From Bacteroidota bacterium (GTDB lineage: Bacteria; Bacteroidota; Bacteroidia; Palsa-965), in NCBI GenBank assembly GCA_003151415.1, contig PLXK01000055.1:23201-75176 (forward strand): a stretch of DNA of 51,976 nt, given 5' to 3'. Below, one piece after another: positions 8,525-18,600 of this stretch (position 1 is its first letter; every line of letters starts with the position of its first letter). The notes below the pieces were generated by a model. The model ran no database searches, had not been told where the DNA came from, and saw only the letters and a list, made by a program, of their open reading frames with translations. The translations under genes and the position numbers were made by a program.

Positions 8525-9639
8525 GAACGCTGAAATTTTTGCTTCAAAAAGAGTTCCTTCAGATTTTCAGGAACAAGGCGCTGCTGCCGATGATGTTCAT
8601 TGCGCCCATCATCCAGCTGCTCATCCTGCCTCAGGCGGCCAACTATACAATTAAGAACATCAACCTCTCGGTCGTTGACTTTGACCATTCCCCTTATTCG
8701 CGAAGACTCGCCGATAAGATATTCTCTTCCGGTTATTTTCATTCCTCCGGATATCCGGCCTCTGCTGCCGAAGCTATCCGCCTCATCGAAAAAGACAAGG
8801 CCGATATCATTCTGACCATTCCACTGGGTTTTGAAGACAAGCTCATCAAGGAAGGGAGCCAGAAAGTGGGCGTGCAGGTCAATGCCATCAACGGGGTGAA
8901 AGCAAGCGTCGGAAACAATTACCTGAGCAGCATACTGAGCGATTTCAACAACGACATACGGATGGAATGGCTGCAGCCTTCGCGGATAAGCAACCAGCCC
9001 AGCATAGAAATTGTTTCTTCTTACTGGTACAACCCCATGCTGACCTATTACATATTCATGGTTCCGGGAATTCTGGTTTTCCTGGTAACCCTGATCGGCG
9101 GGAACATGACGGCGCTTAATATTGTGAAGGAAAAGGAAGTGGGTACCATCGAGCAGATCAATGTCACGCCGGTGCGCAAGTCGCAATTCATTCTCGGAAA
9201 GCTCATCCCGTTCTGGATTCTGGGAAATGTCATTTTTACCGTGGGGCTGTTAATCGCCTGGCTGGTTTACGGCATTATTCCCCTTGGAAGCATACCCTTG
9301 CTTTATTTATTTGCGGGGGTATATCTGTTTGCCCTGCTGGGTTTTGGTTTACTCATTTCCACTTATTCGGAAACACAGCAGCAAGCCAATTCGATGATTT
9401 TTCTTTTTGTGATGATATTCAATCTGATGGGCGGTTTGTTCACCCCAATAGAAAGCATGCCTGACTGGGCGCAGGTGATTACGCACGTCATCCCCATTAG
9501 TTATTTTATTGAAGTCATGCGCATGATTGTTCTCAAAGGAAGCGGGATCAGGGATATCCTCTACCACATCGGCGTTGTGTTTTCGATGGGTATTATCCTC
9601 AATGGCTGGGCCATTCTGAATTACCGCAAGACAAGCTAA
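8521..9639 (+). CDS. ABC-2 type permease, YbhR-like
   Basis: 372 residues with the same layout as its upstream paralogue: one N-terminal membrane helix, a periplasmic domain, then a five-helix bundle beginning near residue 175 with NIVKEKEVGTIEQINVTPV. It starts on the stop of the preceding permease (ATGA), so equal production of both subunits is expected. It is the last gene of the operon; a strong hairpin terminator lies 20 bp downstream. Confidence 0.9.
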   Translation: MRTLKFLLQKEFLQIFRNKALLPMMFIAPIIQLLILPQAANYTIKNINLSVVDFDHSPYSRRLADKIFSSGYFHSSGYPASAAEAIRLIEKDKADIILTIPLGFEDKLIKEGSQKVGVQVNAINGVKASVGNNYLSSILSDFNNDIRMEWLQPSRISNQPSIEIVSSYWYNPMLTYYIFMVPGILVFLVTLIGGNMTALNIVKEKEVGTIEQINVTPVRKSQFILGKLIPFWILGNVIFTVGLLIAWLVYGIIPLGSIPLLYLFAGVYLFALLGFGLLISTYSETQQQANSMIFLFVMIFNLMGGLFTPIESMPDWAQVITHVIPISYFIEVMRMIVLKGSGIRDILYHIGVVFSMGIILNGWAILNYRKTS

Positions 9640-9658
9640 ACGAGAGATAATTTCAAGG

Positions 9659-9686
9659 AGCCCGAAGTTTTTTTCTTCGGGCTTTG
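9659..9686 (+). terminator. Intrinsic terminator of the ABC efflux operon
   Basis: AGCCCGAAG (9659-9667) pairs perfectly with CTTCGGGCT (9675-9683) around a T7 loop; the reverse direction is less T-rich. Confidence 0.85.
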
Positions 9687-9714
9687 CTGCTTCAGGGGGG
9701 CATGCCAAGTATAG

Positions 9715-9845
9715 TCAGGGCTAAAGCCCAATTGAGCCGATGAATTCTGACCCCATGCTAAAGTATGGGGGTGTTCCAATCCGCAAGCACCTGGCTTTAG
9801 CCATGACATCGATGCTCAGGCTTTAAGCATGCTGAAGCATTCGGC
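9715..9845. repeat. REP-like cluster of small hairpins with CTAAAG/CTTTAG cores
   Basis: Small palindromes follow one another: GGGCTAAAGCCC at 9718-9729, CCCCAT...ATGGGG around 9751-9770 with a GCTAAAGT loop, TGGCTTTAGCCA at 9792-9803, and TGCT...AGCA pairings within 9812-9840. Alternating CTAAAG and CTTTAG cores mean the first and third arms can also pair over a distance. This resembles REP/BIME-type repeats. No RAYT transposase gene is in the window. Confidence 0.6.
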
Positions 9846-9893
9846 TAATCCGAGGGCAGAATGAGACGTTTCAGAAGTTTTGTTTCCAGAGAG

Positions 9894-10631
9894 TCAGTTC
9901 CCCCTTTTATTCAGCATTTTAAAGGCCGTTTTGGGAAGAAAGCGGCTGAACTTTTCCAGACCTGCCGTTTGCCCTATGTTCATCACGTTTTCGCCCTTTT
10001 CCAGTTTTTCCAGAAAGAGCTTTGCGAATTTATCGGGAGGCATTTTGGCGATGGTGGCCTCTTTGCTTAACTCGGTGTCTACCACCGGAGGCAGGACTTC
10101 AACCACTCTGATTTTTAAGTTGGCCAGCTGATGCCGCATCGACATGGTTACAAAATGAACCGCCGCTTTGGAAGCGCAATACGTGCCCAGAAAAGCCATG
10201 GGCACATAGGCGAGTCCCGAGGAAATAACGACCACCACCGGCTCCGTTGATTTTTGAAGAAGGGGGAGCGCTTTTTTGGTCAGCTGTACCGGGGCCAGGT
10301 AATTGATTGCAATTTCCATTTCCATATTCTCCATCAGCTTTTTTTCGGAAGTGTTCACAAAATCGAACTGGCTTCCTTTTCCTGCATTGTTGATCAGCAG
10401 GTCTATTTTTCCGTATAATTTTTCAATGGCATCCATGGCCTTGCTTAAATCTTCTTCCGAAGTCACGTCGGCCGTTATGCTGGTGATTTCGGGAACAGCC
10501 GTTTTCAACGCCGCTATTTTGGATGCGTTGCGGTCGAGGGAAACAACGGTGTTGTGAGTGATCAGTTCTTTGACAATGGCCAGGCCGATGCCTGTGGCTC
10601 CCCCGGTTATGACTATAATTTTGTTTTTCAT
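9894..10631 (-). CDS. Short-chain dehydrogenase/reductase, DltE-like
   Basis: 245 residues from ATG 10631 (the frame is open further upstream but the Rossmann fold starts here, MKNKIIVITGGATGIG). Residues 8-15 form the glycine-rich NAD(P) loop, NNAG and the active-site YCASK (Tyr and Lys four apart) are present, and the length fits a classical SDR. The substrate cannot be told. It is the last gene of a minus-strand set with an RMD1-family protein and a PS-decarboxylase family protein, but 156 bp separate it from the nearest, so it may have its own promoter. Confidence 0.88.
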   Translation of the reverse strand: MKNKIIVITGGATGIGLAIVKELITHNTVVSLDRNASKIAALKTAVPEITSITADVTSEEDLSKAMDAIEKLYGKIDLLINNAGKGSQFDFVNTSEKKLMENMEMEIAINYLAPVQLTKKALPLLQKSTEPVVVVISSGLAYVPMAFLGTYCASKAAVHFVTMSMRHQLANLKIRVVEVLPPVVDTELSKEATIAKMPPDKFAKLFLEKLEKGENVMNIGQTAGLEKFSRFLPKTAFKMLNKRGN

Positions 10632-10787
10632 GAAAATGTATTTAATGGGTTTCAAACACGACGCGCTTTTTCTGTCTCGGCGGATAAATGTAGACAAAAT
10701 AAATGCTTGCCGAAAACCTGCCGAAGCCAAAACGACCGGATGATTGTGGACAATGAACAACGATTGGGTTTCGGCCGAAAGGCGGAG

Positions 10788-11594
10788 CTAAAAATGTTTC
10801 CCGATGAGCGCATTGAGCACTTCGAAAAAGATGAGAAAAATGATGATCAGTTCCATTTTGTTGCTGTCGCGGTGTTGCACCAGCTGGGCAAAGGTGCGCA
10901 GGTTGTTGTCAATGATCTTTAACATATACTCCACTTCCCGGAACCGGGTCTTCAGATTGAATATCCTGGAAAGGCCGGTATTGATTTGTGATAAGTATTC
11001 AATGTCCCAAACGGCATCGGGCGCATCCAGAAAATACAGATTGTCAATGATCCTGTTTTGTGTATTTTGTGTTTTGCCGATAAATTTCATCAGACTGGTT
11101 TTGGAAATGCTGAGCTTGCCTCTTTGCTCAAGTTCCTGTGTGAAGCGTGCCGTCTCTGCCAGGAGATTTTGCGAGAGATCGGTAAAATAGTCGAGCACAA
11201 CAGACTGGCTGACATTGAGCATCGCAATCTTTATGACCTCGGCATTGACTACGGGTACCTTGATGAAGTTGTAATCGAAGTTGAGTTTGTGATCCGGCCG
11301 CACTTCTATGACAAAATCTTCCTTGTACTCTTTGCCATGAATAACGGGCGATTCAATAAAAGGCTGTATGAATGCTATAAATTCCTGAATCTCTTTTTCG
11401 GAACAATCCGAAAAGGCGACTTCGCCGTAGTTTTGTACATAGATGAAAGAGGTGCCCCCCTTTTTGATGAACACTTCGGTGGCGGTACTGGAATAAACAG
11501 CTCCCCGATAGGCAGCCTTGAAACCGGTCAGGTGAATGTTCCTGCCCAGCTGATAAGCTATAATTTTGACTTTTTGTAAGAGCATCTCATTCAT
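10788..11594 (-). CDS. RMD1/Sif2 family protein (DUF155)
   Basis: 268 residues. The C-terminal half shows the family hallmark FLDAPDAVWD followed by the LNLKTRFREVEYMLKIIDNN-type helical stretch, and it ends in a hydrophobic membrane segment (ELIIIFLIFFEVLNALIG). Related eukaryotic proteins (yeast RMD1, human RMND1) are organelle membrane proteins, RMND1 being linked to mitochondrial translation; the biochemical role in bacteria is unknown. The gene starts 44 bp after the decarboxylase-family gene and is probably co-transcribed with it. Confidence 0.8.
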   Translation of the reverse strand: MNEMLLQKVKIIAYQLGRNIHLTGFKAAYRGAVYSSTATEVFIKKGGTSFIYVQNYGEVAFSDCSEKEIQEFIAFIQPFIESPVIHGKEYKEDFVIEVRPDHKLNFDYNFIKVPVVNAEVIKIAMLNVSQSVVLDYFTDLSQNLLAETARFTQELEQRGKLSISKTSLMKFIGKTQNTQNRIIDNLYFLDAPDAVWDIEYLSQINTGLSRIFNLKTRFREVEYMLKIIDNNLRTFAQLVQHRDSNKMELIIIFLIFFEVLNALIGKHF

Positions 11595-11638
11595 TATTTA
11601 ATCTCAAATCGCAAGACAGATACAGACTTTCAATGGTT

Positions 11639-12856
11639 TTATCTGTTGAACGAAATGGCCGGATAGGCCATGGCTATTTTGGCCCCCATCTTGTAATGCA
11701 TTGTTTTCTGGGCGGAGAAACAGACGTTGCTCGCCGATTCAAACAGGACGATGATATCAGAACCTCCAAACTGAAAATAGGACAACTCTTCGCCTTTGCG
11801 GACAGTCACGCCAACCTCGGCTGTCAGTATAACCGAAGAAACCTGGCACATGCCAATGGGCAAAATGGCCACGAGTCCGATAGGGGTGTCGAGTACAAAC
11901 AAACCGCGTGTTTGGGCGAACTGATACCCGGGAGTGTCGAACGAATCGTAATTTCTTTTCAGCTTCAAATTGTGTTTTCCTGGCTTGTCAGCCGAAGGTG
12001 TGGCTTCCACTTCCAGATAAACCTGGCCCTGGATGACCCGGGATTCAAGAACCCGGCCTCCCACGGGCGCATGCTGGCGGTGATAATCGGTGGGGCCCAG
12101 ATAGGAATGCATAAACATTCCGTTTTCAAAACGATCTTTGTACGGACTTCCTTCGAGAAGCTCGCTGATTTTCCAGTTGAGGTTCTTAACCGTTACATTC
12201 GAATCTTTGCGTATTTCCCATTGCCCGCCAAATGTGGAATCGGCTGGCATGACAATCACGCACTGGTCTTCAATTGCAGCAATTGGACGAAACCCCGGTT
12301 TGTAATGGCGAGCAAAAATCTGGTTGAATGTCTTCCATCCGCCGTGTGGACGGGTATATTCATTCATGTTGTAATAAACGGAAGCATACATGCTCTTCTC
12401 TGAAGCTTCGGTCAGGGATTCCGGAGAATCGAGAAATTCGCCAAGCGCATTGGCATACGCTCTCAGCCAGCTGGAAAAGGGAGTTAGTTTAGGGGCTTTG
12501 TTATAAGGAACAACTTTATTCTGCAATATCAAAAGCGACTCCTGATCTGCAATAAAATAAAAAGCGCACAAATGATCATTGATATTGTTTCCGCTGGAAT
12601 TTTCTGAAGGGACCCAATAAAGAAAAGCGTCCAGCCAATCCAGACAGGAAGCCAGATTTGTCACTTTTTCAAGAAGGGGCACATTTTTGCTGTGTGCCGC
12701 CTGAATGGCTTTTTCAAAACGGGCGCTCCAGTTGTTGACTTCAATCAGCTTAACGAGATTGCTGATTACGGGATGATACCTGGTTTTGTTTAAGAGTTGT
12801 TTTTTTTTCATAACAGGTGTTGTTAAGAGAGACAGAATCAGCTTGTTTTTTGACAT
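11639..12856 (-). CDS. PsiD-like decarboxylase of the phosphatidylserine decarboxylase family
   Basis: 405 residues from ATG 12856; ATG 12811 (MKKKQLLN) is an alternative. Residues about 30-180 look like the PSDC N-terminal domain found in fungal L-tryptophan decarboxylase PsiD and relatives. Residues about 200-400 are the phosphatidylserine decarboxylase core: DYHRQH at 257-262 supplies family Asp/His residues, and FGGSD with Ser366 matches the GS self-cleavage site that produces the pyruvoyl group. It lacks the N-terminal membrane anchor of true PS decarboxylases. The substrate could therefore be a soluble amino acid instead of phosphatidylserine. It is followed by RMD1 and SDR genes and diverges from a PAP2/sphingomyelin-synthase-like gene. 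Confidence 0.8.
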   Translation of the reverse strand: MSKNKLILSLLTTPVMKKKQLLNKTRYHPVISNLVKLIEVNNWSARFEKAIQAAHSKNVPLLEKVTNLASCLDWLDAFLYWVPSENSSGNNINDHLCAFYFIADQESLLILQNKVVPYNKAPKLTPFSSWLRAYANALGEFLDSPESLTEASEKSMYASVYYNMNEYTRPHGGWKTFNQIFARHYKPGFRPIAAIEDQCVIVMPADSTFGGQWEIRKDSNVTVKNLNWKISELLEGSPYKDRFENGMFMHSYLGPTDYHRQHAPVGGRVLESRVIQGQVYLEVEATPSADKPGKHNLKLKRNYDSFDTPGYQFAQTRGLFVLDTPIGLVAILPIGMCQVSSVILTAEVGVTVRKGEELSYFQFGGSDIIVLFESASNVCFSAQKTMHYKMGAKIAMAYPAISFNR

Positions 12857-13220
12857 CTTGTTCTTTTTTCGGTTGAATACACAAAGGGGTCTGGGCCGGA
12901 TGAAAAGTTTGAGCATACATAGGTACCCCGCTTTGCAGCTCATCGGGTGAGTATTCGGTGAAAGCGGAAATCGGCTAGCCCAAACCCGAAATCATCCGAT
13001 TGCCGGTGCCGCTAAAATCGACCGGACCTGTGGCCAGCAAAGACCAGGACTGAATGGCTAAGGCAGAGGGGTATCTGAATGGGGTTTTCCAGTTTCAGAA
13101 GCAGAAAATGCGGATATTTTCAATATATTTACCTCAATATAATCCCAGGACTTCTCCAACAGTGATTGATAAAACCGAAGGCGGTGATTTCAACATTCTG
13201 TTTTTAACCAGATAAAGTAC
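12857..13220. other. Divergent intergenic region
   Basis: 364 bp between two divergent genes; it must hold both promoters. I found no clean TAnnTTTG box for either, and no ORF or repeat. Confidence 0.4.
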
Positions 13221-13904
13221 ATGAAAGGAATCTTTCAGACAGTGTTTCCTTTTGAATCCGGCGACTTGAAAAAGAACTGGAGCGAAGCCTGGTGCAATCC
13301 GGCATTTCGGCTAAAGGCAATCCTTACCGCACTTATTCTTTTGACAATTGTCTGCACGGTTCCTGGTTTTTTCAGTTATATCCAGTCCCGCCCGGGTTTC
13401 AGGATGAATGATGTGGTGCTGAATTTCATTCCGGCAAAAGACGTTTCCTGGTTTATCTTTTCGCTGATATATCCCCTTGTCATTTTGACGCTGATCAATC
13501 TCATTCCTCAGCCGGCCTTGTTTTTAAAGTGCTTACAAGCTTATTGCATACTGATGCTGTTGCGTTTCTGCACCCTGCTGCTCGTTCCCCTGGAGCCTCA
13601 GTTGTCTCTGGTTCCTTTGCAGGATCCATTCATCGGCCGCTTCTTTTACAGCAATTCGGTAGTTACCAAGGACTTGTTTTTCTCAGGCCATGTATCCACC
13701 CTGTTTTTGGTTTTTCTTGCCAACCCGGTCCCCCGGCTGAGCAAACTGCTGCTCGCTTCAACCTGCCTGATTGCAGGTCTTATCATCGTGCAGCACGTAC
13801 ATTATACGATTGATGTTTTGGCCGCCCCCGCATTCGCCTGGCTGAGTTTCAAAATCGCGGGTCTTCACATCTTCGCCCCGAAAGAAAAGAACGTTTTCGG
13901 TTAG
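13221..13904 (+). CDS. PAP2-like, sphingomyelin synthase-related membrane protein
   Basis: 227 residues with about six membrane segments. The triad of this superfamily is visible: His157 in FFSGHVSTL, and His194 with Asp198 in HYTIDV. Upstream, an LRFCTLLLVPLEP segment and LQDPF match the conserved region that precedes the active site in sphingomyelin and inositol-phosphorylceramide synthases. These enzymes move a phospho-headgroup from a phospholipid to ceramide; simpler members are lipid phosphatases. Bacteroidota often make sphingolipids, so a ceramide-phosphoethanolamine synthase is possible but is an inference. Confidence 0.8.
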   Translation: MKGIFQTVFPFESGDLKKNWSEAWCNPAFRLKAILTALILLTIVCTVPGFFSYIQSRPGFRMNDVVLNFIPAKDVSWFIFSLIYPLVILTLINLIPQPALFLKCLQAYCILMLLRFCTLLLVPLEPQLSLVPLQDPFIGRFFYSNSVVTKDLFFSGHVSTLFLVFLANPVPRLSKLLLASTCLIAGLIIVQHVHYTIDVLAAPAFAWLSFKIAGLHIFAPKEKNVFG

Positions 13905-14016
13905 AGACCGCCGCCCGGCTTGTTTTGTCCAGTCTTCCTTTTCGGCATCCCCCTTACTTTTAACAATTTTTTTGTCATTCAAATAGTTCGCAATGTCAAC
14001 TGTTGTCAAAAACAAC

Positions 14017-14024
14017 TACATTTG
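14017..14024 (+). promoter_or_regulatory. Promoter -7 box and inverted repeat before the MarR gene
   Basis: TACATTTG fits the Bacteroidota TAnnTTTG box. It is preceded by the inverted repeat GTTGT-CAAAA-ACAAC (14002-14016), a plausible operator for the MarR repressor. No clear TTG -33 element lies at the usual distance. The box lies inside the longest frame, arguing for a start downstream at GTG 14044. Confidence 0.5.
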
Positions 14025-14043
14025 CGCCCAAGAACAGGGTATC

Positions 14044-14538
14044 GTGTCCGAGAACAAACAATTTCCAGCAGGCTTTCCTTTAGGCAGACGTTTCGGTTTG
14101 CTCATGCGTCTGTATTTTGGTGCGCTGACAAAAAAACTGGAAGCGCTGGACATCGACAGGCATTACTCCATCCTGATTCTTCTGGAAAGCTCCGAGCAGG
14201 ATTGCTGTCAACAGGACATTTCGAACATCCTTAAAATTGACAAGACATCGATGGTCCGCATGATCGATTATCTGGTGAAAAAAGGATATATAAAAAGACT
14301 CGTCAATCCCAAAGACAGGAGGGAACATCGGGTATGTCTGACTCCGAAAGCAAGAAAAACACTTCCCCGCATTCACAAGGCCATCGACGAACTCAACGAC
14401 ATTGCCACTTTGGGTTTGTCGTCCAGGCAGCTCAAAAGTTTTTATGATGGGCTGGACACACTGACCGACAATCTTGCCAGCGAACCGGGCCATACGATCA
14501 TCGTGAATTTTACAAAAGCAAAAGCAGCGCGAAAATGA
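14044..14538 (+). CDS. MarR-family transcriptional regulator
   Basis: 164 residues from GTG 14044; the frame is open from ATG 13993, but the promoter box at 14017-14024 makes that start unlikely. The winged helix-turn-helix is clear: QQDISNILKIDKTSMVRMID (recognition helix), LVKKGYIKR, then the wing VNPKDRREHRVCLT with the conserved DRR. It overlaps the RND adaptor gene by 4 bp, and such MarR proteins usually repress the efflux operon that follows and release on binding a small ligand. Confidence 0.9.
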   Translation: MSENKQFPAGFPLGRRFGLLMRLYFGALTKKLEALDIDRHYSILILLESSEQDCCQQDISNILKIDKTSMVRMIDYLVKKGYIKRLVNPKDRREHRVCLTPKARKTLPRIHKAIDELNDIATLGLSSRQLKSFYDGLDTLTDNLASEPGHTIIVNFTKAKAARK

Positions 14539-15596
14539 AAAAAGTAAGAACACCCCTTCTGATTATTGCTTTGCTGGCAATTCTTGTTGTGCTTAAACTG
14601 ACCGTGCTGTCGGACAAGACCCAGACTTCATCGGCGGCTAAACAAAACAAGCCGGCCCCCGGAAACGTAACGGTATATGTGGCCCTGGCGGGAAAATTCG
14701 ACACCAAAATAGAAACCACCGGAACCACCCTGTCTAATGAAGAGGTCGACCTCAAACCGGAAGCATCGGGTAAAATAGTTCAGTTGTTTTTCAAAGAGGG
14801 CGACAAGGTGACAAAAGGAGAACTTCTTTTGAAACTCAATGATGCCGATCTCGTGGCCACACTCAAAAAGCTGGAATTGCAGGAAAAACTTGCCGCTGAT
14901 AAGGAAGGCAGAGAGAAGAAATTGTTGAGCATCAAAGGTGTCAGTCAGGAGGAATACGATGCGGCACTCAATGCGCTTCAGGGAATCCAGGCCGACATGG
15001 AATACACAAAGGCCCAGGTTGATAAAACAGAAATGCGTGCTCCATTCGACGGAGTGATCGGATTGAAAAGTGTCAGCGAAGGCAGTTATGTTTCGCCTAC
15101 CGTGAAAATCGCCTCCATCCAGCAACTGGATCCCATTAAAATAGATTTCTCCATCCCCGAAAAATATTCAGGCATCATCCGAAAAGGAGATAAACTTCAT
15201 TTTAAAATCCAGGGTCAGCAAATCCAGTTCGACGGAACCATCTATGCCATTGAACCCAAAATCGATCTGGCTACCCGAACCCTTCAGTTGCGTGCTCGAT
15301 GCCCAAACAAAGACGGCCGGGTCTTGCCGGGTTCTTTCGCCAACATTGAATTGATTCTTCGTGAAACGAACAATACCATTCTCATACCCACAGAAGCGCT
15401 TGTTCCGGTGTTGAAAGGGCAAAATGTATTTGTTTATAAAAACGGCGTGGCCAGCTCTCAAAAAGTGGAAACAGGTGCCCGCACGGCAACCCAGATTGAA
15501 ATTACAAGTGGGTTGCAATCGGGCGATACGGTTATAACCACAGGCATCATGCAGCTCAAGCCAGGTTCGCCGGTCAGGATCGTGACAGCGAAATAA
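14535..15596 (+). CDS. RND efflux periplasmic adaptor (HlyD/AcrA family)
   Basis: 353 residues. An N-terminal membrane anchor (LLIIALLAILVVLKLTV) is followed by the first lipoyl half (VDLKPEASGKIVQLFFKEGD), a helical hairpin (about 110-160), the second half (MRAPFDGVIGLKSVSEGSYV), a beta-barrel and a membrane-proximal domain ending GIMQLKPGSPV. It joins the pump at 15693 to the TolC protein at 18837. The overlap with the MarR gene suggests the repressor is made from the same message it controls. Confidence 0.92.
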   Translation: MKKVRTPLLIIALLAILVVLKLTVLSDKTQTSSAAKQNKPAPGNVTVYVALAGKFDTKIETTGTTLSNEEVDLKPEASGKIVQLFFKEGDKVTKGELLLKLNDADLVATLKKLELQEKLAADKEGREKKLLSIKGVSQEEYDAALNALQGIQADMEYTKAQVDKTEMRAPFDGVIGLKSVSEGSYVSPTVKIASIQQLDPIKIDFSIPEKYSGIIRKGDKLHFKIQGQQIQFDGTIYAIEPKIDLATRTLQLRARCPNKDGRVLPGSFANIELILRETNNTILIPTEALVPVLKGQNVFVYKNGVASSQKVETGARTATQIEITSGLQSGDTVITTGIMQLKPGSPVRIVTAK

Positions 15597-15692
15597 GACG
15601 GGAAGAACGGCATCGGCAAAAGGGTATTGGGTTGAAAAATATAAAATAAAGCAGGTTGAGCAATTCCCTGCATCATTAACAGTTTTGAAGAG

Positions 15693-18600
15693 ATGAGTTT
15701 ATCTTCCATTAGTATAAAACGCCCGGTACTGGCCATTGTGATGTCGGTTGTCATCATCCTCTTTGGCATCATCGGGTATACCTATCTGGGAGTGCGCGAG
15801 TATCCTTCCATCGATCCTCCGATCATTACAGTCAGGACAAATTATACCGGGGCGAATGCGGATGTCATCGAATCGCAGATCACCGAACCTCTTGAAAAAT
15901 CAATCAACGGCACGGCCGGCATCCGCTCCATTTCTTCTTCCAGCAACCTGGGCTCAAGCATCATCACTGTCGAATTCAATATCACAGCCGATCTGGAAGC
16001 TGCAGCCAACGATGTGCGTGACAAAGTTTCGCAGGCCGTTAAATCTCTGCCGCTGGATATCGACGCCTTGCCCACGGTGACCAAATCGGACGCGAATTCG
16101 GATGCGATCCTGGCCCTGACCATTCAAAGCAACACGAAAAACATCCTGCAGGTAAGCGATTACGGTGAAAATGTGATTGCCGAGCGTTTGCAAACCATTC
16201 CGGGAGTCAGCAGCATCCAGATATGGGGACAAAAGAAATACGCCATGCGCATCTGGATGGACCCGACCAAACTGGCCGCCTATCACCTTACTCCGCTGGA
16301 TGTCAGACAGGCCCTTGACAGGGAAAATGTGGAACTGCCGGGCGGAAAAATAGAGGGAAACAAAACAGAACTCACCGTAAGAACGATTGGAAAATTCACT
16401 ACCGAAGAGAGCTTCAACAACATGCTCATTGTTGAGAATCAGGATAAGTCGATCAGGCTGAAAGATATCGGTTACGCTGTACTGGGTCCTGAAATCGAGG
16501 AAACAATCCTCAAACAATCGGGTACACCCATGATCGGCCTGGGGCTTGTTCCCCAGCCCGGGGCAAACTACATCGAAATTGCCGATGAGTTTTACAAACG
16601 CCTCGAACAGATTAAAAAGGATTTGCCGAAAGATTTTCAGCTCGACATTGCTTTGGACAACACTCAGTTTGTCAAAAATTCGGTGAAAGAAGTTCAGGAA
16701 ACCCTGCTCATTGCCATTGTGCTGGTGATTCTGATCATTTATCTGTTCTTTAGAGACTGGCTCATTGCTTTCCGTCCACTCATTGATATTCCGGTATCGC
16801 TTATCGGCGCTTTTTTCATTATGTATTTCATGGGCTTTTCGGTGAATGTACTCACCCTTCTGGCCATCGTTTTGGCTACCGGGCTTGTGGTGGATGACGG
16901 AATTGTGGTGACCGAGGTGATTTACAAAAAAGTGGAGAAGGGGATGAAACCCCTGGAGGCGGCTTACAAAGGATCGGAGGAAATATTCTTTGCTGTTATT
17001 TCCACATCCATCACTTTGGCGGCCGTGTTTATGCCCGTTATTTTCATGCAGGGGTTTGTGGGACGTTTGTTCCGCGAGTTTGGTGTGGTGGTGGCGGGGG
17101 CCGTGCTGATTTCCGCGTTCGTCTCCCTGACCCTCACCCCGATGCTCAATGCGAAGCTTATCAGGAAGAATGAAAAGAAAAGCCGTTTCTATACACGCAC
17201 CGAGCCCTTTTTTGTGGGAATGGAAAACATGTACCGCAATGCGCTCGCTGCTTTCATGAAGAAGAGGGAGTGGGCCTATGTCATTATTGCGGTTGCCACA
17301 GTGATGATCTTTTGGATTGGTAAATATCTCCCTTCAGAACTCGCGCCTCTCGATGACCGGAGCCTGATGCGAATATCCGTCACAGCACCCGAAGGAGCTT
17401 CCTATGAATACATGGACCATTTCATGGATAAAATCAGTAACCTCATTATCGATTCGATACCTGAAAAAAAGTCCTCATTGACCGTTACAGCGCCAAGCTT
17501 TGCCGGATCGGGTTCTGTCAATTCGGGGATAGCGCGTCTTGTGCTGAAAGACCCCTCGGAGCGAAAGCGTTCGCAGCAACAGGTTGCAGATTACCTGACC
17601 AGGGTGACCCGGCTTTTCCCCGAAGCAAAATCATACGTTATACAGGAACAAACCATCAGCGTGGGTGGCGGAGCCAAGAATGCACTGCCCGTACAATTTG
17701 TTTTGCAGGCCTCCAATTTTGAGAAGCTGAAACAGTTCCTCCCTTTGTTTATGGAAGAAGCATATAAAAACCCCGTCTTTGGCGGAGTGGTGGATGTGGA
17801 TCTCAAATTCAATAAGCCCGAGCTGGATGTCACCATCAACCGCGAGAAAGCCAAAGACCTGGGCGTTTCTGTTGCCGACATCGGCCAGACCCTGCAGCTT
17901 GCCTATAGCGGCGACCGCTTTGCTTATTTCAACCTCAACGGCAAACAATACCAGGTAATCGGACAAATGGACCGCGCAAACCGCGATGAACCGCTTGACC
18001 TCAAATCTGTGTATGTGAGAAACGGAAACGGGGATCTGATACAACTTGACAATGTCGTTGATGTCAGGGAAGAAAGCACCCCTCCCCAGCTCTTTCACTA
18101 CAACCGGTATATGTCGGCAACCGTAAAGGCTGGACTGGCCCCCGGAAAAACGGTTGGTGACGGCATCAACGCCATGCAGAAGATTGCGAAAAAGACACTG
18201 GATGAATCCTTCACCACCAGCTTAACCGGCGCCTCGCGCGATTATGCGGAAAGCTCTTCCAATATTGTATTTGCGCTTCTTCTTGCCCTGCTTCTGATCT
18301 ATCTGGTGCTTGCCGCGCAGTTCGAAAGCTTTATTGATCCCTTCATCATCATGCTCACCGTTCCGCTGGCTTTGGGAGGCGCTGTCTTGTCGCTGTGGTA
18401 CATGAACCAGACACTGAATATTTTCAGTGAGATTGGAATGATCATGCTCATCGGACTGGTTACCAAGAACGGGATTCTGATTGTGGAATTTGCCAATCAG
18501 TTGAAAGAAAAAGGGATGAGTATAAAAGAAGCGATCCACGAAGCCGCTGCTTCCCGTTTGCGGCCCATACTCATGACCAGTCTTGCCACAGCACTCGGTG

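Noticed and set aside
8434-9186. Reverse-strand 250-codon ORF over the permease genes
   Set aside because: His/Arg-rich shadow of membrane-protein codons on the other strand.
13993-14043. Upstream ATG start for the MarR protein
   Set aside because: A promoter -7 box lies at 14017-14024, inside that extension.
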